Source: Pseudomonas sp. WJP1
GTDB lineage: Bacteria; Pseudomonadota; Gammaproteobacteria; Pseudomonadales; Pseudomonadaceae
Reading direction: 5' to 3'
Length of the DNA: 64,000 nt
Assembly: GCF_028471945.1 (NCBI RefSeq)
Contig: NZ_CP110128.1
Span: forward strand, 1,662,501-1,726,500
The notes under the pieces are model-generated. The model was not told the origin of the DNA, searched no databases, and saw only the letters and a list, made by a program, of their open reading frames with translations. Shown here one piece after another: positions 52,149 to 60,762 of the stretch. The translations under genes were made by a program, and so were the position numbers. Within the stretch, counting starts at the first letter, position 1. Every line of letters starts with the position of its first letter.

Positions 52149-53432
52149 ATGGACATGTTCAAGAGCGGTCGGGTCAGCAGCAGCGATTCCGGTGCGTTTT
52201 CCGACCTGAACCGGCTGAACCAGCTCAAGGTCGGCGACAAGAACAGCGACGCCAACATGCGCAAGGTGGCGCAGGAATTCGAGTCGCTGTTCCTCGGCGA
52301 GATGCTCAAGTCGATGCGCTCGGCCACCGAGTCCCTGGGCAAGGACAATCCGATGAACACCGCGGAGGCCAAGCAGTACCAGGAAATGTACGACCAGCAA
52401 CTGGCGGTTTCCATGTCCCGCGAGGGCGGCGGTATCGGCCTGGCGGACGTGTTGATGCGGCAGATGTCGAAGAACAAGCCGCTGGCGCCAGGTGAGGCGG
52501 CAACGCTGTCGGCCGCCAAGCAGGAGGCCGCCAAAGCCGCTGCGCAAACCCCGGTGGCCGCCGGCACGACGGCGCTCAACGGGCCGCTGTCGCGGGTCAA
52601 TGGCGAACGTCCATTGTGGGCTTCGCGATCGGTCAGTGCGCCGACGGGCGAGGGTGCGCATCGCAATGACATGGCGCTGATCAATCAGCGGCGCCTGGCC
52701 TTGCCGCCTAAACTGGCCGATCGCTTGCTCGCGGGCCTGGTGCCTTCCGCTACGTCGAACAGCGCGGGCGCGGTCAACAAGGCGCCATTGCCCGAGCGTG
52801 TCGCGAGCAGTGGCTCCGGGCCTTTGTACAACGGCGACTGGCTGGCCAATGCCCAGGCAGCGCAGAGTGGGTCCCTGCAGATTCACGGTCGCGCCATCGC
52901 GCAGATCCCCTTGGCACCGGCGAAAAAAGCCTTCACCAGCGCCGACGAATTCGTCAATACCATGCTGCCGATGGCCAAGGAAGCGGCCGATCGCATCGGC
53001 GTCGATCCGCGTTACCTGGTGGCCCAGGCCGCCCTGGAAACCGGTTGGGGCAAATCGGTCATGCGCGCCCAGGACGGCAGCAGTAGCCACAACCTGTTCG
53101 GCATCAAGGCCGGCAGCAGTTGGAAGGGTGATTCGGCGCGGGCGATCACCAGCGAATTCAGGAATGGCGAGATGGTCAAGGAGACGGCCGAGTTCCGTTC
53201 CTACGACTCCTACAAGGACAGCTTCCATGACCTTGTCACGCTGCTGCAAACCAATAATCGCTATCAAGATGTGGTGAAGTCGGCCGATAACCCGGAACAG
53301 TTTGTGCGCGAGCTGCAAAAGGCCGGTTACGCAACCGACCCGGCTTACGCCAGCAAGATTTCGCAGATAGCCAGGCAGATGACGAGTTATCAGAACTACG
53401 CTGCGGCAGGCGTTTCAACCACGCCTTTATAG
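52149..53432 (+). CDS. flgJ: Flagellar rod-cap/peptidoglycan hydrolase FlgJ
   Basis: This bifunctional protein has 427 residues. The N-terminal rod-scaffold domain (about 30-105) contains KVAQEFESLFLGEMLKSMRS. The C-terminal glucosaminidase domain (about 260-410) opens the peptidoglycan, with the catalytic Glu in VAQAALETGWGKSVM and NLFGIKAGSSWKG. The two are joined by an Ala/Pro-rich linker of about 120 residues, longer than in enteric FlgJ (313 total). It lies 11 bases after flgI. Confidence 0.95.
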   Translation: MDMFKSGRVSSSDSGAFSDLNRLNQLKVGDKNSDANMRKVAQEFESLFLGEMLKSMRSATESLGKDNPMNTAEAKQYQEMYDQQLAVSMSREGGGIGLADVLMRQMSKNKPLAPGEAATLSAAKQEAAKAAAQTPVAAGTTALNGPLSRVNGERPLWASRSVSAPTGEGAHRNDMALINQRRLALPPKLADRLLAGLVPSATSNSAGAVNKAPLPERVASSGSGPLYNGDWLANAQAAQSGSLQIHGRAIAQIPLAPAKKAFTSADEFVNTMLPMAKEAADRIGVDPRYLVAQAALETGWGKSVMRAQDGSSSHNLFGIKAGSSWKGDSARAITSEFRNGEMVKETAEFRSYDSYKDSFHDLVTLLQTNNRYQDVVKSADNPEQFVRELQKAGYATDPAYASKISQIARQMTSYQNYAAAGVSTTPL

Positions 53433-53448
53433 ACTAAGGGTCTGAATC

Positions 53449-55506
53449 ATGAGTTTGCTCAACATCGGAATGTCGGGGCTGAGTGCCAGCCATAACGCTT
53501 TGGCGACAACCGGCAATAACATTGCCAACGCTGACACCGCCGGCTACTCGCGCCAGCAAACTGTGCAGAGCAGCAAAAGTTCTATTCAGTACGGCAATGT
53601 GTTCATTGGAACGGGCACGACGCTGGCTGATGTGCGTCGGGTGTACAACAGCTATCTCGATGCGCAGTTGCAGACCACCACTTCGCTCAACAGTGATTCG
53701 GCTGCCTACCTGGGCCAGGTCACACCACTCGACACCTTGTTGTCAGACAGTGGCACCGGCCTCAATGGCGCCCTGACCAAGTTTTTCGCCTCGGTACAGA
53801 ACGTCAATGCCAAGCCGGGTGACGACGCTTCCCGGCAGCTACTGCTCAGCGATGCTCAAGCCCTGAGCAACCGCTTCAATTCGGTGTCCAGCCAGTTGAA
53901 CTCGCAGAACGCGAACATCAACGGCAACCTGACGAACATGGCTGATCAGGTCAACAAGCTGGCTACGACTGTGGCGCAGCTGAACAAGAAAATCAGCGAA
54001 GTCACCAGCTCCGGCGGCACGCCGAACGAACTGCTTGATGCTCGCAACGAGACCATGCGCCAGCTTTCGACCTTCACCGGTGCGCAGTATGTTGAGCGTG
54101 AAGGCAACGTAGATATCTATCTGGGCAGCGGTCAGCCGTTGGTGATTGGCGATACGGTCAACAAACTGGAGGCTGTACCGAGTAAAGATGATCCGGGACG
54201 TTTGTCGCTGCAGCTCAATCGCGGCTCCAGCACCATCGATATCACATCGATCATGACCGGTGGCGAAATTGGCGGCCTGCTGCGTTATCGCAGCGAAGTG
54301 CTGGACCCGGCCATGAATGAATTGGGTCGCGTGGCACTGGTCGTCGCCGATCAGATGAACAGCCTGCAGGCGCAGGGTATCGACAAGAACGGTGATTTCG
54401 GTTCGAACCTGTTCAACAGCATCAATAGCACCGCGCAGATGGCGCAGCGCAGTATTGCCTCGACCGCCAACAGTGCCAGCTCGGGCAACTTCGATGTGAG
54501 CATCAAGGACAGTGGCAAGCTGACCATCAACGACTACAAGGTCACGTTCACCAGCGCCACCGACTACACCGTGCAGCGGCTGCCGGATAACACATCGCTG
54601 GGCAGCTTCAGCACGACGACCACGCCTGCGCCGGTGATAGACGGGTTCTCGATGTCGTTCAGCGGTGGTGCCGCGATAGGCGACACCTTCAAGATCACCC
54701 CGACACGTAATGCTGCAACCAACATCAAGACCGAGATGACGGACTCCAAGCGTCTGGCCATCGCGGCGCCACTGGGTGCAGCCATTGCTCCGGGTGGTAG
54801 CGGCACGCTGACGATTCCGGCCAGTGGTCAACCGACGCTGACCACGAAATTCGATATCTACGACCCGACCACCGCTGCGGCAATGCAGAACGGCCTGAAA
54901 TACTCCACGCCGACCAAGGTCGTGTTCGGGGACGTTTCCGCCGATGGCACCAGCCAGACTTATCAGTTCCTGGATGCCAAGGGCGGGGTTATAAGCAGTG
55001 GCACCATCAAGCCAGGTGAAAACAACACCCTGAGCCTGTCTGTACCGCTCAAGGATGCCACGGGTGCGCCGATCCCGCCTGCACCTGCCACTCAGTACAC
55101 CGTAAGCTTCGACATGACCGTGGCCGGTTCCCCGGGCAAAGGCACCGCGATAAACGTCTCGCTGAGCCAGCCAGGTACTCTGGACAACCGTAACGGTACG
55201 GCATTGGCGGATTTGCAGACCCGCCAGACCGTCGACACGGGGTCGGCCAGCAAAGGTATTTCCCTGAGCGATGCCTACGGCAAGCTGGTCGAGAATGTCG
55301 GCTCCAAAGCTGCTCAAGGCAAGCTTGACAGCGCGGCGACCTCCTCCATCCTGGCGAACGCCAAGGGCGCGCGCGACTCACTCTCCGGTGTCGACCTCGA
55401 TGAGGAAACTGGCAACCTGGTCAAGTATCAGCAGTACTACACCGCCTCTTCGCAGATCATCAAGGCTGCGCAAGAAATCTTCAGCACACTGATCAACAGT
55501 CTTTAA
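53449..55506 (+). CDS. flgK: Flagellar hook-associated protein 1 FlgK
   Basis: This is a hook-filament junction protein of 685 residues. The conserved N-terminus is SLLNIGMSGLSASHNALATT followed by NNIANADTAGYSRQQTVQSS. The C-terminus contains LDEETGNLVKYQQYYTASSQ and ends LINSL, the typical axial heptad. The middle (about 200-600) is variable and surface-exposed. It follows flgJ by 16 bases. Confidence 0.96.
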   Translation: MSLLNIGMSGLSASHNALATTGNNIANADTAGYSRQQTVQSSKSSIQYGNVFIGTGTTLADVRRVYNSYLDAQLQTTTSLNSDSAAYLGQVTPLDTLLSDSGTGLNGALTKFFASVQNVNAKPGDDASRQLLLSDAQALSNRFNSVSSQLNSQNANINGNLTNMADQVNKLATTVAQLNKKISEVTSSGGTPNELLDARNETMRQLSTFTGAQYVEREGNVDIYLGSGQPLVIGDTVNKLEAVPSKDDPGRLSLQLNRGSSTIDITSIMTGGEIGGLLRYRSEVLDPAMNELGRVALVVADQMNSLQAQGIDKNGDFGSNLFNSINSTAQMAQRSIASTANSASSGNFDVSIKDSGKLTINDYKVTFTSATDYTVQRLPDNTSLGSFSTTTTPAPVIDGFSMSFSGGAAIGDTFKITPTRNAATNIKTEMTDSKRLAIAAPLGAAIAPGGSGTLTIPASGQPTLTTKFDIYDPTTAAAMQNGLKYSTPTKVVFGDVSADGTSQTYQFLDAKGGVISSGTIKPGENNTLSLSVPLKDATGAPIPPAPATQYTVSFDMTVAGSPGKGTAINVSLSQPGTLDNRNGTALADLQTRQTVDTGSASKGISLSDAYGKLVENVGSKAAQGKLDSAATSSILANAKGARDSLSGVDLDEETGNLVKYQQYYTASSQIIKAAQEIFSTLINSL

Positions 55507-55519
55507 GGAGTCGTAGCCC

Positions 55520-57067
55520 ATGCGCATTTCTACCGCCCAGTTTTACGAGTCCTCGGCCGCGAATTATCAAAGGAACTTCGCCAACGTGGTCAAGACCAGC
55601 GAAGAGGCCAGCAGTCTGGTTCGCGTCAACACCGCTGCCGATGATCCGGTCGGCGCCTCGCGCTTGCTGCAATTGGGTCAGCAGGCTTCGATGCTTGCTC
55701 AGTACAAGGCCAACACCGACACCATCAAGGCCACCCTGGGCCAGGCCGAGTCAGTGTTGACCGGCATCACCAACGTTTTGCAACGTGCCAAGGAACTGGC
55801 CATTGGTGCCAATAACGCCGGTTACACCGATGCCGACCGTCAGGCCAATGCCGCGGAACTGGGCCAGATCGAAGAACAGTTGCTGAGCCTGATGAACAGC
55901 CGGGATGAAAACGGCAAGTACATCTTTGCCGGCTCCAAGGGCGATACCGTTCCGTTCACCCGCAACTCCGACGGCACTTACACCTACAACGGCGACCAGG
56001 TGACGCTGAACCTGCCAATCGGCGACAGCATGTCGATGGCCACCAACAGCACCGGCTGGGAAGTGTTCCAGCAAGCGATCAATACCAGTCGCACTCAGGT
56101 CACCGGGTCGATGAATGACGGTCTTGTGACCCTGTCGGACGGGCAGGTGTCGTCGAACGTGATGTACAACAGCAAGTTCCGCGGCGGTGAGCCTTATACG
56201 GTGGATTTTGTCAGTGGGACTCAATTGAGGATTATTGACGGGCTCGGCAACGACGTGACCAATGAAGCCACTCAGGGCGGCGTGATCACCAACGGTCAGA
56301 ATCAGACCGTCAGCTTTCGCGGTGTCGACATGACCCTGAACTTCAACGACCCTGCCGCCCCGTTGGCAGGCCGTACGTTCACGCTACAAGGCAAGCCGGA
56401 CACCTTTAACGTTTCCCGTGGCCCAGGTAACCCGAGCTCGGTGCAGACCACAGGTACCCGGGTTACCGATCCGGTCGCTTACCATGCCAGCTTCCCGAGT
56501 GGTTCGGCGGTGCTGAAATTCACCAGCGACACCACGTTCGATTTGTACGCCGCACCGATCACCGCCGACAGCCAGCCTGTCTCCAGCGGTACGATGGTGG
56601 GCAATACTGCAACCGCGTCGGGTGTGGAGTTCACGTTGAACAACACCGTGGCCGACCCATTGGTCAACGGCGATCAGTTCAACGTATCGGTCAACACCCA
56701 CGAGACCCAGAACATTCTGGATACCGTAAGTCAATTGAAAACGGCCCTCAATACACCGACCAACGGCAATGCTGTCGAGATCCAGAAACAACAAGCAGCG
56801 ATGACGGCAGGCCTGGGGAACCTTGCCAGCGGTCTCGATCAGGTGTCTACCAGCATCAGTTCGATCGGCGGTCGCGGTGCGGCACTGGATACCCAAACTG
56901 AATCCAACGAGGCCTTGGTGATGGCAAACACCCAGACTCAATCAGCCATCCGTGACTCGGATCCTGCCGACGTCATGACGCGATTGACCTTGCAGCAAAA
57001 CATGTTGCAGGCCTCTCAACTGGCGTTCAGCAAAATCGCTTCGCTCGGACTGTTCAATCGGCTCTGA
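55520..57067 (+). CDS. flgL: Flagellar hook-associated protein 3 FlgL
   Basis: This is the second hook-filament junction protein, 515 residues, longer than P. aeruginosa FlgL (about 440) because of an enlarged central region (about 200-400). The N-terminal axial helix contains RVNTAADDPVGASRLLQLGQ and AELGQIEEQLLSLMNSRDEN. The C-terminus has LTLQQNMLQASQLAFSKIAS and ends GLFNRL. AAGGAG precedes the ATG. It is the last gene of the flg operon, followed by a hairpin and then the glycosyltransferase genes. Confidence 0.96.
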   Translation: MRISTAQFYESSAANYQRNFANVVKTSEEASSLVRVNTAADDPVGASRLLQLGQQASMLAQYKANTDTIKATLGQAESVLTGITNVLQRAKELAIGANNAGYTDADRQANAAELGQIEEQLLSLMNSRDENGKYIFAGSKGDTVPFTRNSDGTYTYNGDQVTLNLPIGDSMSMATNSTGWEVFQQAINTSRTQVTGSMNDGLVTLSDGQVSSNVMYNSKFRGGEPYTVDFVSGTQLRIIDGLGNDVTNEATQGGVITNGQNQTVSFRGVDMTLNFNDPAAPLAGRTFTLQGKPDTFNVSRGPGNPSSVQTTGTRVTDPVAYHASFPSGSAVLKFTSDTTFDLYAAPITADSQPVSSGTMVGNTATASGVEFTLNNTVADPLVNGDQFNVSVNTHETQNILDTVSQLKTALNTPTNGNAVEIQKQQAAMTAGLGNLASGLDQVSTSISSIGGRGAALDTQTESNEALVMANTQTQSAIRDSDPADVMTRLTLQQNMLQASQLAFSKIASLGLFNRL

Positions 57068-57090
57068 TAGAACCTCCTCGCTGCATCCAC

Positions 57091-57124
57091 CCAGGTGACG
57101 ACTCATCGTCGCCTGGCGTTCTTT
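57091..57124 (+). terminator. Hairpin after flgL, weak terminator or attenuator
   Basis: Eleven-base arms (CCAGGTGACGA/TCGTCGCCTGG, one G-U pair) with a CTCA loop are followed by CGTTCTTT. It lies 24 bases after flgL and 15 before the glycosyltransferase ATG, so read-through may feed the next gene. Confidence 0.6.
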
Positions 57125-57138
57125 CCAGGTTTACCCAA

Positions 57139-60100
57139 ATGAACGAACCGCTACTTGTCAGCATCGCTATTCCTGCCTTCAATCCTGAGTTTTTCCGCGG
57201 CACCCTGCTCAGCGCACTCAGTCAGGATTACCCACATCTGGAAGTCGTCATCTGCGATGACAGCTCCGGTCCACAGATTGAGGCGATCTGCGAAGAGCTG
57301 GGCAATACATCATCGGTAACCCTGCGTTATGTGCGCAATCCCCGGCGTTTGGGTTTTGCCCGCAACCTGTTGGCCTGTTTGAGTCACGCATCAGGCCAGA
57401 TGATCAAGTTCCTCTGCGACGATGACACCCTGATTCACCAGTGCATCAGCCGGCAGGCCAAAGTGCTGCAGGAAAATGAGGAGGTCAGCATAGTGATCGG
57501 CCAGCGATTGCTTTGCGATGCTGACGACATACTGCTTCCTTCTCGTTTTCTCAATTGCTTGATCTCGCCAGCGAGTGCAGTGCTCCATGGCGCCGACTTG
57601 CTGGCGTGTGTCGCCGATAATACGGTCAACCTGTTTGGCGGTATCAGCCATGCCCTATTGCGTCGTGCCCAGGTCGAGGAATACCTTGAGACACTGGTGC
57701 AGGACGGGCAGGGTTTTGTCGCGCGCCTGGACATGGCCCTGTACATTTGTTTGCTGCGTCGCGGACATCTCGCCAGTTTGGACCAACTCTTGAGCTTTGA
57801 GCGCATTCATGCGGGCAGGCTCAGTCATCAGGTGGCAATGACTGAGGCGGTTGCCGCTGAGAGTGAGTGGCTGCTGCAGATGCTGGCCGCGCGCACCAGT
57901 GAGAAGGCACCGGCCGACGGCTATGTTCGTTATCTGCCGTTGGCTTCGTATAGCGGTGGCAGTGACCCGGCGTGGGAAGAACTGGATGTTCGAAACTTCC
58001 TGACCAAACAGATCGCGACCTTCAACCAACAGGTGGGTACGCACAGCCTTGATTTCGCTGAGTTGTATGCCGAATGGCTGGAGTGTCGCAGTTTGTCGCA
58101 GGGTCAGTTACGCCTGCTGCCCAAGCGCATCGAACAGTGGCCCTGCCAGCCGCGCATCATGCCGGTGGTGTTTTGTGATGAGGGCGACGAGCTTGCCCTG
58201 CGCGCGACTTTGGACAGCCTGACGGCACAGTCGTATGTTGCCAGCCGTATTCTGTTGCTGGGTCCCGCCAATTCAACCCCCCCGACCGTCGCCGGGGTTC
58301 AATATCAGGTTCGCCAGGGCGACGGATTCAAGCAGGTCAATACCTTACTGGCAAATGACGGTCAGGCGGACTGGATACTCCTGCTGCAGGCAGGTGATCG
58401 TCTACACCCCCATGCATTGGTCATAATGGCCGAGCGCATGGCATTGCGTGCAAACACCTTATGCCTGTACAGCGATGAAGGGACGCATGATGGGCGAGTG
58501 TCCTCCATGCCGATTTTCAAGCCGGATTTCAATCTCGATCTGATGCGCAGCTTGCCCTATGTTGGGCGTCAGTTGGCGTTCAAGTGTGAGGCGTTATCTG
58601 CGATAGGTGGGTTCGACGAACAGTATGCGGGTCTGGCCCCACACGACTTGCTCTGGCGCTTGGTCGAAACCCACGGTGTACATGCGGTCGAGCATGTACC
58701 TGAAGTGCTCGTACAGAGTCAGTACAGTTACGCCGACTGGATGCGCGAGTCATCCATTCAGGAGCTTGCCGCACCCGTGGTGCGCGCGCACCTCCAGCGT
58801 CTGGGCATATTGGCCCAGGTAGACAGTACCCCGGATAGCCTGATAACCCGGGTGCGCTATCAGCATGAACAGTCGGCCAGTGTATCGATCCTGATTCCGG
58901 CCACAGTGGACCTGCTCACATTGCGCCGTTGTGTCGAGTCTCTTTTCGAGCACACCCGTTATGGTCCGTACGAGGTACTTCTGATCGCCAGCGGTGAGGA
59001 GTCAGCAGATGTACAGGGCTGGTTGAGGGCAATGGAAGGGCTGGGCGATGAGCAGTTGCGGGTAGTTCACGTTCAATCCCAATGCCGGGCGCAAAGCCTG
59101 AATCAAGCCAGTGAGCATGCGCGCGGCGATTATCTTTTGATGCTGGATGCGGAATGTGCACTGTTCGACGGGCAGTGGCTTGACGAACTCATGCTCCAGG
59201 CTCAGCGTCCAGAAGTCGGGGTAGTCGGGCCCAAGCTGATCGGCCGAGATGGCACGGTTGCGTCGGGTGCTTTGGTATTGGGTCTTCGAGGGCTGGCAGG
59301 TAATCCATTTTTGGGTCGTGTCGGTGATAGCAGTTATCTTGATCGCTTGCGCCTGGTACAGAATTGGAGCGCCTTGAGTCTGGATTGCTTGTTGGTACGG
59401 CGCGAATTGTTCCGTGAGTTGCAAGGACTGGACACTGATTCGCTGCAGCAAGGTTGGTTCGATGCCGACCTGTGCCTACGGGCGCGCGAGCTTGGCTACC
59501 TGATCGTTTGGACTCCTTTTTCGAAAGTGGCTCGATTGGGCGTGACGAGCCATTCTCCGAGCGTCGATCAGGAGGCCGATCAGCAGGCGTTCTACCAGCG
59601 GTGGCTGCCCAGCGTCGCTTGTGACCCCCACTACAATCGGAACCTGAGCCTGATCCAGGGAAGCTTCAACCTTGAACCCGGGTTGCGTAGTGGTTGGGAT
59701 CCTTTCATTGATCGAGCGATGCCATCAGTACTGGCCTTGCCATTCAATGCTTCGGGTGTCGGTCATTACCGCGTCATCCAGCCATTCACTGAGTTGGAGC
59801 GTGCCGGCTGGATTCAGGGGCGACTCAGCTACAACATGCCGAAACCGGTCGAGGCGGAACGTGAAAAGCCGGATGTGATTATCGTGCAGTTGCGGTATGC
59901 GAACGAGAGCATCAAGGAAATCGCGCAGCTCAAGCAGTTCTCCAGTGCCCGGCGAATCTTTGAAATCGACGACTACATTCTTGATCCGCCGAAAAAGAAC
60001 GACCATGTCCGAAACTGGCCCAGCAATGTGGGGCAAAAGCTCAGTCAGGCCATTGGCCTGTGTGATCGGCTGGTCGTTTCCACCGAGCCACTGGCCGATG

Positions 60101-60705
60101 CGCTGTCACACATGCATCACGATATTCGCGTGGTACCCAACATGCTGGCGGCATCGCTGTGGGCTGGGCTGACCAGTGAGCGCCAGACGAGCATCAAGCC
60201 AAGGGTGGGGTGGGCTGGCGGTACCAGCCACCGAGGTGATCTGGAGCTGATGCTGGAGGTGGTCCAGAGCCTGGCCGATGAGGTCGACTGGGTATTCTTC
60301 GGCATGTGCCCGCAGATGCTGCAGCCCTACGTGAAGGAGTTCCATAAGGGAGTACCGCTTGCCCAGTACCCGCAGAAGTTGGCCAGCCTCAACCTTGATT
60401 TGGCCCTGGCCCCGCTTGAGCAGAACCTGTTCAACGACTGCAAGAGCAACCTGCGGCTGCTGGAGTATGGCGTGTGCGGCTTTCCGGTGATCTGTACCGA
60501 CACCAAAGCCTATGCAGGTTATCTGCCATGCACGCGGGTACGTGAAAACTCGACTGAACAGTGGCTGGAGGCAATTCGCATGCATTTGTCGGACCCTCAA
60601 GCCAGCTACCGCCAGGGCGATGCCCTGCGTGAAGTAGTGTTGCAAGACTATCTGCTTACACCGCGACATCTGCAGCACTGGGCGAATGCCTGGCTGGCGG
60701 ACTGA
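57139..60705 (+). CDS. Giant multidomain glycosyltransferase (three GT-A-like units plus one GT-B-like unit)
   Basis: This is a cytoplasmic glycosyltransferase of 1188 residues. Residues 1-220 are a family-2 GT-A domain (VSIAIPAFNPEFF, with DDS and FLCDDDTLIHQ as the metal/nucleotide sites). Residues about 335-560 are a second, weaker GT-A-like unit (ILLLQAGDRLHPHAL, LYSDEGTHDG). Residues about 575-860 are a third (VSILIPATVDLLTLRRCVES, LMLDAECALFDG). Residues about 870-1188 resemble GT-B transferases (IRVVPNMLAASLW, RVGWAGGTSHRGDLELMLEV, LRLLEYGVCGFPVI). Being directly behind flgL, it is a candidate for flagellin glycan assembly. The sugars involved cannot be read. Confidence 0.85.
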   Translation: MNEPLLVSIAIPAFNPEFFRGTLLSALSQDYPHLEVVICDDSSGPQIEAICEELGNTSSVTLRYVRNPRRLGFARNLLACLSHASGQMIKFLCDDDTLIHQCISRQAKVLQENEEVSIVIGQRLLCDADDILLPSRFLNCLISPASAVLHGADLLACVADNTVNLFGGISHALLRRAQVEEYLETLVQDGQGFVARLDMALYICLLRRGHLASLDQLLSFERIHAGRLSHQVAMTEAVAAESEWLLQMLAARTSEKAPADGYVRYLPLASYSGGSDPAWEELDVRNFLTKQIATFNQQVGTHSLDFAELYAEWLECRSLSQGQLRLLPKRIEQWPCQPRIMPVVFCDEGDELALRATLDSLTAQSYVASRILLLGPANSTPPTVAGVQYQVRQGDGFKQVNTLLANDGQADWILLLQAGDRLHPHALVIMAERMALRANTLCLYSDEGTHDGRVSSMPIFKPDFNLDLMRSLPYVGRQLAFKCEALSAIGGFDEQYAGLAPHDLLWRLVETHGVHAVEHVPEVLVQSQYSYADWMRESSIQELAAPVVRAHLQRLGILAQVDSTPDSLITRVRYQHEQSASVSILIPATVDLLTLRRCVESLFEHTRYGPYEVLLIASGEESADVQGWLRAMEGLGDEQLRVVHVQSQCRAQSLNQASEHARGDYLLMLDAECALFDGQWLDELMLQAQRPEVGVVGPKLIGRDGTVASGALVLGLRGLAGNPFLGRVGDSSYLDRLRLVQNWSALSLDCLLVRRELFRELQGLDTDSLQQGWFDADLCLRARELGYLIVWTPFSKVARLGVTSHSPSVDQEADQQAFYQRWLPSVACDPHYNRNLSLIQGSFNLEPGLRSGWDPFIDRAMPSVLALPFNASGVGHYRVIQPFTELERAGWIQGRLSYNMPKPVEAEREKPDVIIVQLRYANESIKEIAQLKQFSSARRIFEIDDYILDPPKKNDHVRNWPSNVGQKLSQAIGLCDRLVVSTEPLADALSHMHHDIRVVPNMLAASLWAGLTSERQTSIKPRVGWAGGTSHRGDLELMLEVVQSLADEVDWVFFGMCPQMLQPYVKEFHKGVPLAQYPQKLASLNLDLALAPLEQNLFNDCKSNLRLLEYGVCGFPVICTDTKAYAGYLPCTRVRENSTEQWLEAIRMHLSDPQASYRQGDALREVVLQDYLLTPRHLQHWANAWLAD

Positions 60706-60762
60706 ATCCCTGACGCTCGGCCGCGCCGGGCGCTGAACCCATCATTTTGAAACAGGTAGGCT

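Noticed and set aside
51744..53318. Open frame of 524 codons on the minus strand
   Set aside because: Shadow of flgI and flgJ; both plus-strand genes are unambiguous flagellar genes.
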